This document shows positions 1 through 7,732 of a stretch of 64,000 nucleotides of DNA, piece by piece. Source of the stretch: Actinomadura syzygii (GTDB lineage Bacteria; Actinomycetota; Actinomycetes; Streptosporangiales; Streptosporangiaceae); contig NZ_VSFF01000001.1 of assembly GCF_008085905.1 (NCBI RefSeq), forward strand, positions 434,001-498,000, in the 5' to 3' direction. The notes beneath the pieces were generated by a model. That model was not told the DNA's origin, did not search any database, and saw only the letters and a list, made by a program, of their open reading frames with translations. The stretch's first letter is position 1; each line of letters opens with the position of its first letter. The translations under genes and the position numbers were made by a program.

Positions 1-1
1 G

Positions 2-703
2 CGCGGACGGGTCGAACTGCCGATCGTCATCCGCATCCCCTACGGCGGCGGAATCGGCAGCGTCGAGCACCACTGCGACTCCAGCGAGGGCTACTACGCG
101 CACACCCCGGGTCTGAAGGTCGTCACGCCCGCCACCGTCGACGACGCCTATTCCCTTCTGCGGGAGGCGATCGACGACCCCGACCCCGTCATCTTCATGG
201 AGCCGAAGAAGCTGTACTGGTCGAAGAAGGACGTCGCGCTCCCCGCGCGGACGGCGCCGTTCGGGCGCTCGGAGGTGCGGCGTCCCGGCGCGGACGCGAC
301 GCTCGTCGCCTACGGCCCGTCCGTGCCGGTCGCGCTGGAGGCGGCGGAGGCCGCGGCCGCCGAGGGCTGGGACCTGGAGGTCGTCGACCTGCGGACGGTC
401 GTCCCGTTCGACGACGGCGGCGTCGCGGCGTCCGTCCGGAAGACCGGGCGGTGCGTCGTGATCAGCGAGGCGGCCGGGTTCGCGGGCGTCGGCGCGGAGG
501 TCGCGGCGCGCGTCCAGGAGCGCTGCTTCCACAGCCTGGCCGCGCCCGTGCTGCGCGTGACCGGCTTCGACATCCCCTATCCCCCGCCGATGCTGGAGCG
601 CCACCACCTGCCCGGCGTCGACCGGATCCTGGACGCGCTCGACCGGCTCCAGCGCGACGACGAGCCCGACACCCGCTACCTCGACCTGGACGGTGCCGCG
701 TGA
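2..703 (+). CDS. 2-oxoacid dehydrogenase E1 component, beta subunit (5' end outside window)
   Basis: C-terminal part of the beta subunit of a thiamine-diphosphate E1 dehydrogenase (branched-chain 2-oxoacid, pyruvate or acetoin type), which decarboxylates a 2-oxoacid and passes the acyl group to the lipoyl E2. The frame is open from base 2. Visible family features are the RIPYGGG segment, the VEHHCDSSEG stretch, the VIFMEPKKLYW motif ending the transketolase pyrimidine domain, and the C-terminal transketolase domain with DLRTVVPFD. The stop overlaps the E2 start as GTGA, so the two are translationally coupled. The substrate cannot be fixed because the alpha subunit lies outside the window. Family assignment is secure. 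Confidence 0.93.
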   Translation, partial: RGRVELPIVIRIPYGGGIGSVEHHCDSSEGYYAHTPGLKVVTPATVDDAYSLLREAIDDPDPVIFMEPKKLYWSKKDVALPARTAPFGRSEVRRPGADATLVAYGPSVPVALEAAEAAAAEGWDLEVVDLRTVVPFDDGGVAASVRKTGRCVVISEAAGFAGVGAEVAARVQERCFHSLAAPVLRVTGFDIPYPPPMLERHHLPGVDRILDALDRLQRDDEPDTRYLDLDGAA

Positions 704-2013
704 CCGCGACCCTGGCGGAGCGGGTCTTCCGGCTGCCCGACCTCGGCGAGGGCCTGACGGAGGCCGAGGTCGTCGAGTGGAAGGTCGCGGTCGGCGACGT
801 CGTCACCGTCGACCAGGCGGTGGTCGAGGTGGAGACCGCGAAGGCCGCCGTCGAGGTGCCCGTCCCGATCGCGGGGACGGTCACCCGCCTGTACGGCGAG
901 GCCGGGACGGTCGTCACCGTCGGCGAACCGCTCATCGCGGTCGCCGTCGAGGGTTCCGAGGACGCGGGCTCCGACGAGGGCGGCTCGGGGAACGTGCTGG
1001 TCGGCTACGGGACGGGCCCGTCCCGCCCGGCCGGACGCCGCCGCCGCGCCGCCGCCCGCCGGAACGACTCCCGCCGGAACGAGGCCCACCGAACCGACGT
1101 CCGGCCGTCCGCGGGGACCCCCGTACCGCGCGGGCGGCCGGACGCCCCCCGGGTCATCTCGCCGATGGTCCGCCGCCTGGCACGCGAACACGGCGTCGAG
1201 ATCGCCGCGGTGCCGCCGTCCGGACCGGGCGGCGTCGTGCTCCGCCGCGACGTCGAAGCCGCCATCACCGCCGCCCAGCCGTCCACACCGCCTGCCGCGC
1301 CGCCACCCGTGCCGCAGGACGGCGCGGTGCGCGTCCCGCTCAAGGGGCCGCTGCGCGCGGCGGCGGAGAAGCTGTCCCGCAGCCGCCGCGAGATCCCCGA
1401 CGCGAGCACCTGGGTGGACGCCGACGCCACTCGGCTGGTCGAGCTCAAGGAGTCCATCAACGAGGCGGACCCGGACGCGCGGGTCGGCCTGCTCGCCCTC
1501 CTCGCCCGGATCTGCGTCGCCGGGCTGCGCCGGTTCCCCGAGCTCAACTCCTACGTGGACGTCGAACGAGAGGAGATCGTCCGGCTTCCGCACGTGCACC
1601 TCGGGTTCGCAGCGCAGACCGAGCGCGGGCTCGTCGTGCCGGTCGTCCGGGACGCGGACCGCCTCACCCTCGCCGAACTCTCCGGGAAGCTGCGCGAGCG
1701 GACGGACGCGGCCCGCGACGGCCGCCTCACCCCCGCCGACCTCACCGGCGGGACGTTCACCCTCAACAACTACGGCGTCTTCGGCGTGGACGGCGCCGAC
1801 CCGATCATCAACCATCCCGAGGCCGGGATGCTCGGCGTCGGCCGGATCGTCGAGCGGCCGTGGGCGTTCGAGGGCGAGGTCCGGCTCCGCCGGGTCGTGC
1901 AGCTCACCTGCGCGTTCGACCACCGCGTGTGCGACGGGGCGGTCGCGGGCGGCTTCCTGCGCTTCGTCGCCGACTGCGTCGAGCGCCCGGAGATCCTCGT
2001 CACGCACACATAA
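700..2013 (+). CDS. Dihydrolipoamide acyltransferase (E2) of a 2-oxoacid dehydrogenase complex
   Basis: Core acyltransferase that moves the acyl group from lipoyl-lysine to CoA. The 437-residue product has a lipoyl domain (about 8-85) with the lipoylation site ETAK, an Arg/Pro-rich linker, a peripheral-subunit-binding domain (about 150-190, SPMVRRLAREHGV) and a catalytic domain (about 205-437) with the active-site motif DHRVCDG near the C terminus. The GTG start at 700 is chosen because it gives a GTGA overlap with the E1 beta stop and begins right at the lipoyl domain; an in-frame extension to 451 has no domain. No E3 gene follows, so the complex probably uses a lipoamide dehydrogenase encoded elsewhere. 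Confidence 0.93.
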   Translation: MTATLAERVFRLPDLGEGLTEAEVVEWKVAVGDVVTVDQAVVEVETAKAAVEVPVPIAGTVTRLYGEAGTVVTVGEPLIAVAVEGSEDAGSDEGGSGNVLVGYGTGPSRPAGRRRRAAARRNDSRRNEAHRTDVRPSAGTPVPRGRPDAPRVISPMVRRLAREHGVEIAAVPPSGPGGVVLRRDVEAAITAAQPSTPPAAPPPVPQDGAVRVPLKGPLRAAAEKLSRSRREIPDASTWVDADATRLVELKESINEADPDARVGLLALLARICVAGLRRFPELNSYVDVEREEIVRLPHVHLGFAAQTERGLVVPVVRDADRLTLAELSGKLRERTDAARDGRLTPADLTGGTFTLNNYGVFGVDGADPIINHPEAGMLGVGRIVERPWAFEGEVRLRRVVQLTCAFDHRVCDGAVAGGFLRFVADCVERPEILVTHT

Positions 2014-2026
2014 CCGCCACGCGGCG

Positions 2027-2674
2027 TCACTCGGACGCGGCGGGCAGCCCGATCAGATCGCAGAAGGCGCTGGACACCTGGTCGGCGTCGAACTCGTCCG
2101 GCTTGTACCACCAGTGCATCCAGCTCATCATCCCGAGGATGCCCTCGCTGACGACGCGGGTCGGGTGCCCGGCGGGCAGCACGCCCTCGTCCTGCGCCCG
2201 CCGCACGACCTCCTCGACCCGGACGACGAAGTCGCGCTCGTGCCCGCTGACCTCGCGTCCGACGTCCTTCGGCAGCGAGCGGAACTCCTTCCAGTACACG
2301 GCGAACGTGCGCTGGTTGATCGCGAGGGAGCGGACGAACGCGTCGATGACCCGGCGGAGCTGCGTCGCCGGGTCGGCGGGGACGCCGAGCGCCTCGTCCA
2401 GGGCCGCGGTGAAGTCGCGGTCGACCTGGCGCGCGATCTCCGACATGAGGACTTCCTTGGAGCCCACGTAGTGGTAGATCGTCGGCTGGCTCATCCCGGC
2501 CCGCTCGGCGATCTCCTTGGTGGTGCCCCGCTCGTAGCCGCGGACGAAGAAGACGTCGGCGGCGACGTCGAGGATCCGGCGGCGCTTCGCCTCCCAGTCT
2601 CCGCTGCGGCTGCCGGGCCTGCGTCCTGGCCGCCGGCGGTTGTCCGCGGGCGGCGCCGTGTTCTCCTGCGTCAC
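2027..2674 (-). CDS. TetR/AcrR-family transcriptional regulator
   Basis: A 215-residue one-domain repressor type protein. The N-terminal helix-turn-helix lies at about residues 30-76, with the recognition-helix signature GMSQPTIYHYVGSKE. The C-terminal part is a ligand-binding dimerisation region rich in Trp/Met (MMSWMHWWY). An Arg-rich, Pro-rich leader precedes the HTH. It is transcribed divergently from the aromatic-degradation genes that start at 2795. Overlapping perfect palindromes lie just upstream of its start (2693-2716), so it probably represses itself and the neighbouring operon in response to a pathway intermediate. Family is certain; ligand and targets are inferred. Confidence 0.92.
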   Translation of the reverse strand: MTQENTAPPADNRRRPGRRPGSRSGDWEAKRRRILDVAADVFFVRGYERGTTKEIAERAGMSQPTIYHYVGSKEVLMSEIARQVDRDFTAALDEALGVPADPATQLRRVIDAFVRSLAINQRTFAVYWKEFRSLPKDVGREVSGHERDFVVRVEEVVRRAQDEGVLPAGHPTRVVSEGILGMMSWMHWWYKPDEFDADQVSSAFCDLIGLPAASE

Positions 2675-2692
2675 GGCCCGATGCTAGCCGAC

Positions 2693-2716
2693 CGGCCGAT
2701 CGGCCGATCGATCGGC
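2693..2716. promoter_or_regulatory. Overlapping palindromes, candidate TetR operator
   Basis: Two perfect 14-bp palindromes overlap by four bases: CGGCCGATCGGCCG at 2693-2706 and GCCGATCGATCGGC at 2703-2716. They lie 19-42 bp upstream of the TetR start, in the divergent gap to the aromatic operon. A further GATCGATC core occurs at 2767-2774 next to the start of the hydrolase gene. Palindromy is seen directly; binding by the adjacent TetR is inferred from position. Confidence 0.55.
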
Positions 2717-2794
2717 TTTACAGCGCGCCGGACCGGCTGCTAGCGTCCGTCTCAATTATTCAATTGATCGATCGAACGAATAAGGAGGGACGCA

Positions 2795-3637
2795 GTGGAC
2801 GGTCGGCTCCTCGACGAGGCCGCCCGGGTCCGGACGGTCGTCGCGGCCGGGCACGAGACCGCGTACCACGAGGCCGGCTCCCGGCGGCCCGTCGTGCTGC
2901 TGCACGGTTCGGGCCCCGGCGTGTCGGCGTGGTCGAACTGGTCGGGCGCGCTGCCCGCGCTGGCCGCGTCCGGGCACCGGGTCCTCGCCCCCGACATCGC
3001 CGGGTTCGGCGGGACGCGCGCCCACGACGGCGCGACCTACGGGATCAAGCTCTGGGTGCGGCACCTGTTCGAGTTCCTGGACGCCGTGGACGTCCCGTCC
3101 GCGCTGCTCGTCGGCAACAGCTTCGGCGGCGGGCTCGCGCTCGCGGCCACGCTGCGCGACCCGTCCCGGGTGGACGGGCTCGTCCTGCTCGGCACGCCCG
3201 CCGGGACGTTCACGATGACGGAGGGCCTGCGCGCGGGCTGGCACTACGAGCCCGACCTCGACGAGATGCGCCGCATCCTGCGCCTGTTCCCGTACGACGA
3301 GAGCCTCGTCACGGACGAGATGGTGAAGGCGCGGTACGAGGCGAGCGCCCGTCTCGGCGCGCAGGACGCCTTCCGCAAGCTGATCCCCGAGCCCGGCCCG
3401 GCGGACACGCAGATCAAGGGCGTCCCCGAGGACCGGCTCCGCACGATCGAGAAGCCCGCCCTCGTCGTCCACGGACGCGAGGACAGGGTCATCCCGGTCG
3501 ACCTGGGCTGGCGTCTCGCCCGCACCATCCCGAACGCCGAACTCCACGTCTTCGGCAACTGCGGCCACTGGGTCCAACTAGAACGCCCGGACGCCTTCAT
3601 ATCTCTCGTAAGCGACTTCGCAAGGCGCCTGCCGTGA
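2795..3637 (+). CDS. Alpha/beta hydrolase, meta-cleavage-product hydrolase type
   Basis: A 280-residue alpha/beta hydrolase of the family that splits C-C bonds in vinylogous ring-fission products (DmpD/BphD/MhpC type). The oxyanion segment HGSGPG lies at about 37-42. The catalytic triad is Ser109 in GNSFGG, Asp230 in HGREDRVIP and His258 in NCGHWVQLERP. The GTG start has an excellent AAGGAGGG ribosome site five bases upstream. It heads an operon with a ring-cleavage dioxygenase and ring hydroxylase, which supports the hydrolase role. Its last ~80 bases switch to codons rare elsewhere here (CTA, ATA, GTA). Exact substrate unknown. Confidence 0.9.
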   Translation: MDGRLLDEAARVRTVVAAGHETAYHEAGSRRPVVLLHGSGPGVSAWSNWSGALPALAASGHRVLAPDIAGFGGTRAHDGATYGIKLWVRHLFEFLDAVDVPSALLVGNSFGGGLALAATLRDPSRVDGLVLLGTPAGTFTMTEGLRAGWHYEPDLDEMRRILRLFPYDESLVTDEMVKARYEASARLGAQDAFRKLIPEPGPADTQIKGVPEDRLRTIEKPALVVHGREDRVIPVDLGWRLARTIPNAELHVFGNCGHWVQLERPDAFISLVSDFARRLP

Positions 3638-3930
3638 GCAAGGAAGGCGTTGAGAAGGCGCTTTACGACCTGAACGTCGATCGGCGGGCTCGGGAGGCGT
3701 TCACCGCAGAGCCCGACCGGTTCGCCGCGCGCTACCGGCTGACCGGGGACGAACTGGCCCTGCTGACCGAGCGAGACGTACGCGGCCTCGCCGCGCGAGG
3801 CGCGAACCCGATGCTCGTGTGGGGGTTCTGGCTGATGCTGCCGCCCGAGGGCGAGCGCGGCACCCCGGCCTACCTGGCCCGGATGCGTAGCGACACGCCC
3901 CGGATGCACGACACGAAGGGAGAGGACTGA
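3634..3930 (+). CDS. LigA-like small subunit of class III extradiol dioxygenase
   Basis: A 98-residue protein resembling the alpha (small) subunit of protocatechuate 4,5-dioxygenase-type enzymes, which caps the active site of the LigB-like catalytic subunit. Typical segments are LNVDRRAREAFTAEPDRF at the N terminus and the DVRGLAARGANPMLVWGF helix. The GTG start at 3634 overlaps the hydrolase stop as GTGA, and the next gene begins two bases after this stop, so all three are coupled. An in-frame upstream extension to 2764 runs antiparallel to real coding sequence and is discarded. Separate LigA and LigB, rather than a fused protein, is seen directly. Confidence 0.88.
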   Translation: MSKEGVEKALYDLNVDRRAREAFTAEPDRFAARYRLTGDELALLTERDVRGLAARGANPMLVWGFWLMLPPEGERGTPAYLARMRSDTPRMHDTKGED

Positions 3931-3932
3931 CC

Positions 3933-4775
3933 ATGGGCACCGTCGTCGGCGGCTTCGTGCTGCCCCACGACCCGATGATGCTCACGCATCCGGACGCGCC
4001 GCCCGCCGACGTGCGCGACCGCGTCCACGCGGCGTACGCGGAGGTGGCGCGGCGGCTCGCGGCGCTCGACCCGACCACCGTCGTGATCTTCGGGACGGAC
4101 CACTACATCCTGTTCGGTCCGGGCTGCCTGCCGCAGCTGCTGATCGCGACCGGCGACCTGGACGGCCCGGTCGAGCGGCTGCCCGGCCTGCGCCGCGGCC
4201 CGCTGCCGGACAACGCGCCGCTCGCCCGGCACATCGCCGCGCACGGGCACCGCAACGGCGTCGACTGGGCGGTGGCGCCGACGTTCACCGCCGACCATTC
4301 CGTCGTCCTGCCGTACCAGCTCGTCGCGGCGCCGCTGGAGCTGCCGCTGATCCCCGTCTACCTGGCGTGCGGGGTGGAGCCGCTGCTGCCGCTGCCGCGC
4401 GCCGCCCGCGCCGGGGAGGCGGTCCGGGATGCGGTCGAAGCGGCCGGGCCGGACGAGCGCGTCGCGGTGATCGGCAGCGGCGGCATCGGCCACTGGGTGG
4501 GGACGGCCGAGATGGGCCGCCTCAACACGGGCTTCGACCGGAAGGTGCTCGACCTCGTCGCGGCGGGCGACACCGAGGCGCTGGCCGCGCTGGACGACGC
4601 GGAGATCCTCGCCGAGGCGGGGAACGGCGCCCTCGAAGTCCGGACGTTCGTCGCCGCGATGTCGGCGGTCGGCCCGTGCCGGGGCGACGTGATCGGATAC
4701 GAGGCCGTCCCGGAGTGGATCACGGGCCTCGGGTTCGCGGAGCTGCTCCCGCTGGAGGCCGCCGATGTCCGCTGA
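3933..4775 (+). CDS. LigB-like catalytic subunit, class III extradiol ring-cleavage dioxygenase
   Basis: Non-haem Fe(II) dioxygenase that opens catechol-type rings beside the diol. The 280-residue sequence keeps the LigB layout: His12 (LPHDP) and His57 (GTDHYILF) as iron ligands, a Glu in NGALEVRTFVAA as the likely third ligand, and a His in GSGGIGHWVG as the probable catalytic base. It pairs with the LigA-like protein two bases upstream. Its presence shows that the pathway uses a class III enzyme instead of the vicinal-oxygen-chelate BphC type usually found with aromatic ring dioxygenases. The ring substrate (for example a dihydroxylated aromatic acid) is not determinable from sequence. Confidence 0.9.
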   Translation: MGTVVGGFVLPHDPMMLTHPDAPPADVRDRVHAAYAEVARRLAALDPTTVVIFGTDHYILFGPGCLPQLLIATGDLDGPVERLPGLRRGPLPDNAPLARHIAAHGHRNGVDWAVAPTFTADHSVVLPYQLVAAPLELPLIPVYLACGVEPLLPLPRAARAGEAVRDAVEAAGPDERVAVIGSGGIGHWVGTAEMGRLNTGFDRKVLDLVAAGDTEALAALDDAEILAEAGNGALEVRTFVAAMSAVGPCRGDVIGYEAVPEWITGLGFAELLPLEAADVR

Positions 4776-5127
4776 CGTGACGAGCGCCGCTGAATTGAAG
4801 GGGTGCCGCGTCGTCCTGTGCGCGGCGGACGACGTCCCGGCGGGCCGGATGCTGCGCGTGGTCGTCCCGGAGGCGGGCCCGCTGCTCGTCGCCAACGTCG
4901 ACGGAACGTTCCACGTCACGGCCGACACCTGCACCCACGCCGAGGCGTCGCTCAGCGAGGGCGACCTGGAGGGACGGACGGTGGTGTGCCCCGTCCACTG
5001 GGCGGAGTTCGACCTCGCGACGGGCGCGGCGCTGTGCTTCCCGGCGACCAGGGCGCTCGCCGTCCACCCGGCGGCCGTGGAGGACGGCCAGGTCGTCGCC
5101 TACATCAGGGGTTCCCGTGAAGGATGA
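4765..5127 (+). CDS. Rieske-type [2Fe-2S] ferredoxin
   Basis: A 120-residue electron carrier for the ring-hydroxylating dioxygenase encoded next. The Rieske cluster motif is complete: C-T-H about residue 50 and C-P-V-H about 18 residues later (CTHAEASLSEGD...VVCPVHWAEFD). It overlaps the LigB gene by 11 bases and the next gene by 11 bases, indicating tight coupling. No ferredoxin reductase gene is present nearby, so reducing power must come from a reductase elsewhere. Start ATG at 4765 fits the usual ferredoxin length. Confidence 0.93.
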   Translation: MSADVTSAAELKGCRVVLCAADDVPAGRMLRVVVPEAGPLLVANVDGTFHVTADTCTHAEASLSEGDLEGRTVVCPVHWAEFDLATGAALCFPATRALAVHPAAVEDGQVVAYIRGSREG

Positions 5128-6406
5128 CCTGCTGGCGCTCCGCGACCTGGACGACGGCTGGCTCGACCGCCGCGTCTTCTGGGACCGGGACGTCTACGAA
5201 CTGGAGCTGGAGCGGATCTTCGCCCGCTGCTGGCTGTTCGTCGCGCACGAGTCGCAGTTGCCGAAGCCCGGGTCGTTCCTCACCACCTGGATGGGCGAGG
5301 ACCACGTGCTCGTCGTCCGGCGGCGGGACGGCTCCATCGGCGCCTACCTGAACAGTTGCCCGCACCGAGGCAACCGCGTCTGCACGGCGGAGGCGGGCAC
5401 CGCGCGCGGGTTCGTCTGCAACTACCACGGCTGGTCCTTCGACCTGGACGGACGGCTCGCCGGGGTGCACGAGTCCGCCGCGTTCGGACGGGAACCCACC
5501 TTCGACCGCTCGAAACTGGGCCTCACACCCGTTGCGCAGCTCGACACGTACAAGGGTCTGGTGTTCGCGACGTTCGACCCGGACGCGCCACCGCTGCGCG
5601 ACTTTCTCGGTGACTTCGCCTTCTACCTCGACGTCATGCTGGACAACGACGAGGGCGGGACGGAGTTCGCAGGAGGCTCGATCACGTCCGTCCTGGACTG
5701 CAACTGGAAGATCGCGGCGGAGAACTTCGCCGGGGACGCGCTGCACGCCGGGTGGACGCACGCGTCCGGCGCGGAGGCGATGCTCGGCCGCGGCGTCGCC
5801 GGCCTCAGCGGGGACGACACCGAGAGCTACCACGTCAACGTCAACGGCCACTGCTGGGAGTTCAACCTCGACGGCGTCGGCAACGCCGCGACGCTCGGGG
5901 ACCGGCGGATCATCGACTACCTGCGCGCGAACGAGGCGCGGTTCACCGAGCGGCTCGGGCCGCTGCGGGCGAAGATGGTCGGCTCGATCAGCTCGGTGAA
6001 CGTGTTCCCGAACTTCTCCTTCCTGCCCGGCCAGAACACGTTCCGGACGTGGCAGCCGAAAGGCCCGCACCGGACGGAACTGCACACGTGGGTGCTGGTG
6101 AACCGCGACGCGCCCGAGGAGGTGAAGGACGCCTGGCGGAAGGGCGCGATGATGACGTTCTCCCCGTCCGGCGTCTTCGAGATGGACGACGGCGAGAACT
6201 GGGAACTGGCGACCCGCGCGAACCAGGGCGTGGTGACGCGGCGGCAGCGGCTCTACTACGGGCTCGGCTCCGACACGGCGATCGAGCACCCGGAACTGCC
6301 CGGCAACGTGCATCGCGGGCAGGTGAACGACGCCAATCAGCGGGCGTTCTACCGGCGCTGGTCGGAACTGCTACGCGCCGGAACGTGGGACGAGGTCCCG
6401 TCATGA
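5117..6406 (+). CDS. Aromatic-ring-hydroxylating dioxygenase, alpha (large) subunit
   Basis: Catalytic subunit of a three-component Rieske dioxygenase that adds two hydroxyls to an aromatic ring. The 429 residues carry an N-terminal Rieske domain (CPHRGNRVC...CNYHGWSFD, about 80-105) and a C-terminal catalytic domain with the mononuclear-iron motif ENFAGDALHAGWTH (Asp and two His, about 200-215). Its start is a GTG lying inside the ferredoxin 3' end. The beta subunit follows with an ATGA overlap. Neighbours give a complete route from ring oxidation to ring cleavage, though no substrate-specific motif is readable. Confidence 0.95.
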   Translation: MKDDLLALRDLDDGWLDRRVFWDRDVYELELERIFARCWLFVAHESQLPKPGSFLTTWMGEDHVLVVRRRDGSIGAYLNSCPHRGNRVCTAEAGTARGFVCNYHGWSFDLDGRLAGVHESAAFGREPTFDRSKLGLTPVAQLDTYKGLVFATFDPDAPPLRDFLGDFAFYLDVMLDNDEGGTEFAGGSITSVLDCNWKIAAENFAGDALHAGWTHASGAEAMLGRGVAGLSGDDTESYHVNVNGHCWEFNLDGVGNAATLGDRRIIDYLRANEARFTERLGPLRAKMVGSISSVNVFPNFSFLPGQNTFRTWQPKGPHRTELHTWVLVNRDAPEEVKDAWRKGAMMTFSPSGVFEMDDGENWELATRANQGVVTRRQRLYYGLGSDTAIEHPELPGNVHRGQVNDANQRAFYRRWSELLRAGTWDEVPS

Positions 6407-6912
6407 CGTCGCTGGAAACGCATTTCGAGGTGCAGGCGTTCCTCGCGTACGAGGCGCGGCTGCTCGACGAGGAGCGCTATCCGGAATGGCTCGGCCTTTT
6501 CACCGAGGACGCGCACTACTGGGCGCCGGGCGTCGAGAACCGCGGAAGGTCGGACAAGGAGGGGACGTACGCGCCGTCCCGGATGGCCTATTTCGACGAC
6601 ACCCTGGACGACCTTCGCCGCCGCGTCACCCGCTTCACCGCGCCGACCGCCTGGGCCGAGGACCCGGCGACCCGCCACCTCCACGTCGTGTCGAACATCG
6701 AGGTCGAGGACGGCGAAACGGCCGGTGAGCTGCTCGTACGCTCGGTCTTCGTGAACTACCGGGGCCAGGGGGACGTCGACGCGGCGACGCTGTACGGGCG
6801 GCGCGAGGACGTCCTGCGCCGCGTCCCGGACGGCGGGCTGCGCATCGCGCGGCGGCTCGTCGTCCTGCGGCACGCCGTGCTCCCCGCCAAGAACATCAAC
6901 ACCTTCTTCTAA
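6403..6912 (+). CDS. Aromatic-ring-hydroxylating dioxygenase, beta (small) subunit
   Basis: A 169-residue structural subunit with the SnoaL/NTF2-like cone fold that assembles with the alpha subunit as alpha3beta3. Family features are the N-terminal EVQAFLAYEARLLDEERYPEWLGLF segment, written here only as a landmark at residues 9-33, the middle RVTRFTAPTAWAEDPATR stretch, and a C-terminal KNINTFF tail near the usual end. The ATG start at 6403 overlaps the alpha stop (ATGA); longer in-frame reading from 5752 is shadow sequence. Ten bases separate it from the dehydrogenase gene. Confidence 0.93.
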   Translation: MTSLETHFEVQAFLAYEARLLDEERYPEWLGLFTEDAHYWAPGVENRGRSDKEGTYAPSRMAYFDDTLDDLRRRVTRFTAPTAWAEDPATRHLHVVSNIEVEDGETAGELLVRSVFVNYRGQGDVDAATLYGRREDVLRRVPDGGLRIARRLVVLRHAVLPAKNINTFF

Positions 6913-6922
6913 GGGAAAAGCG

Positions 6923-7732
6923 ATGACGGAAGGACGGCTCGCCGGACGGGTCGCACTGGTGACCGGCGGCGGAAGCGGCATCGGCCGCGCGGTCGTCGAC
7001 CGCTATGTCGCGGAGGAGGCGCGGGTCGGCGTCCTGGAACGCGACGCGGAACGGGCCGCCGCGCTCGTCCGCGACCACGGCGACCGGGTGGCGGTCGAGG
7101 TCGGGGACGTCCGGACGCCCGCCGCGCACACCGCGTCGGTGGCCCGCACGCTCGACGTCCACGGACGGCTCGACGTCTACGTCGGCAACGCGGGCGTCTA
7201 CGACTACTCGGCCCGTTTCGAGGATCTCGACGCCGAACGCATCGCGTCCGGGTTCACGGAACTGTTCGAGACGAACGTGCTCGGCTATCTGCTCGGCGTG
7301 CGGGCCGCCCTTCCGGCATTGCGGCACAGCGGCGGGACGGTCATTCTCACGGTGTCGTCCAGCGGCCTTTACGCGGGCGGCGGCGGGGCGCTCTACGTGG
7401 CGTCCAAGCACGCGGTCGTCGGGCTGGTCCGGCAGCTCGCGCACGAGCTGGCGCCGGACGTCCGGGTGAACGGCGTCGCGCCGGGCGCGACCCGCACGGC
7501 GCTCGGCGGCCTGTCCGCCCTCGGCACGGCCGCGCGCCGCCTCGAACCGGACGGCCTGGCCCGGCACATCCCGCTCGGCTTCGTCAGCGACCCGGCCGAC
7601 CACGCCGGGCTCTACACCCTCCTCGCCGACCCGCGCGACTCCCGCTTCATGACGGGCGCCGTCCTCCCGAGCGACGGCGGCCTGGAAATCCGCGGCACCC
7701 GTCCCCGTCCAGAGAAAGGCAGGACGCAATGA
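6923..7732 (+). CDS. Short-chain dehydrogenase, cis-dihydrodiol dehydrogenase type
   Basis: NAD-dependent SDR that rearomatises the cis-dihydrodiol made by the ring dioxygenase to a catechol. The 269 residues show the cofactor motif GGGSGIG near residue 13-19, the NAG motif in VGNAGVYDY, a catalytic Ser in TVSSSG, and Tyr158/Lys162 in LYVASKHA. The C-terminal part (EPDGLARHIPLGFVSDPADHA) resembles BphB-type dihydrodiol dehydrogenases. A GGGAAAAGC ribosome site precedes the ATG. The stop overlaps the next start by four bases. Role is inferred from family plus operon position. Confidence 0.9.
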   Translation: MTEGRLAGRVALVTGGGSGIGRAVVDRYVAEEARVGVLERDAERAAALVRDHGDRVAVEVGDVRTPAAHTASVARTLDVHGRLDVYVGNAGVYDYSARFEDLDAERIASGFTELFETNVLGYLLGVRAALPALRHSGGTVILTVSSSGLYAGGGGALYVASKHAVVGLVRQLAHELAPDVRVNGVAPGATRTALGGLSALGTAARRLEPDGLARHIPLGFVSDPADHAGLYTLLADPRDSRFMTGAVLPSDGGLEIRGTRPRPEKGRTQ

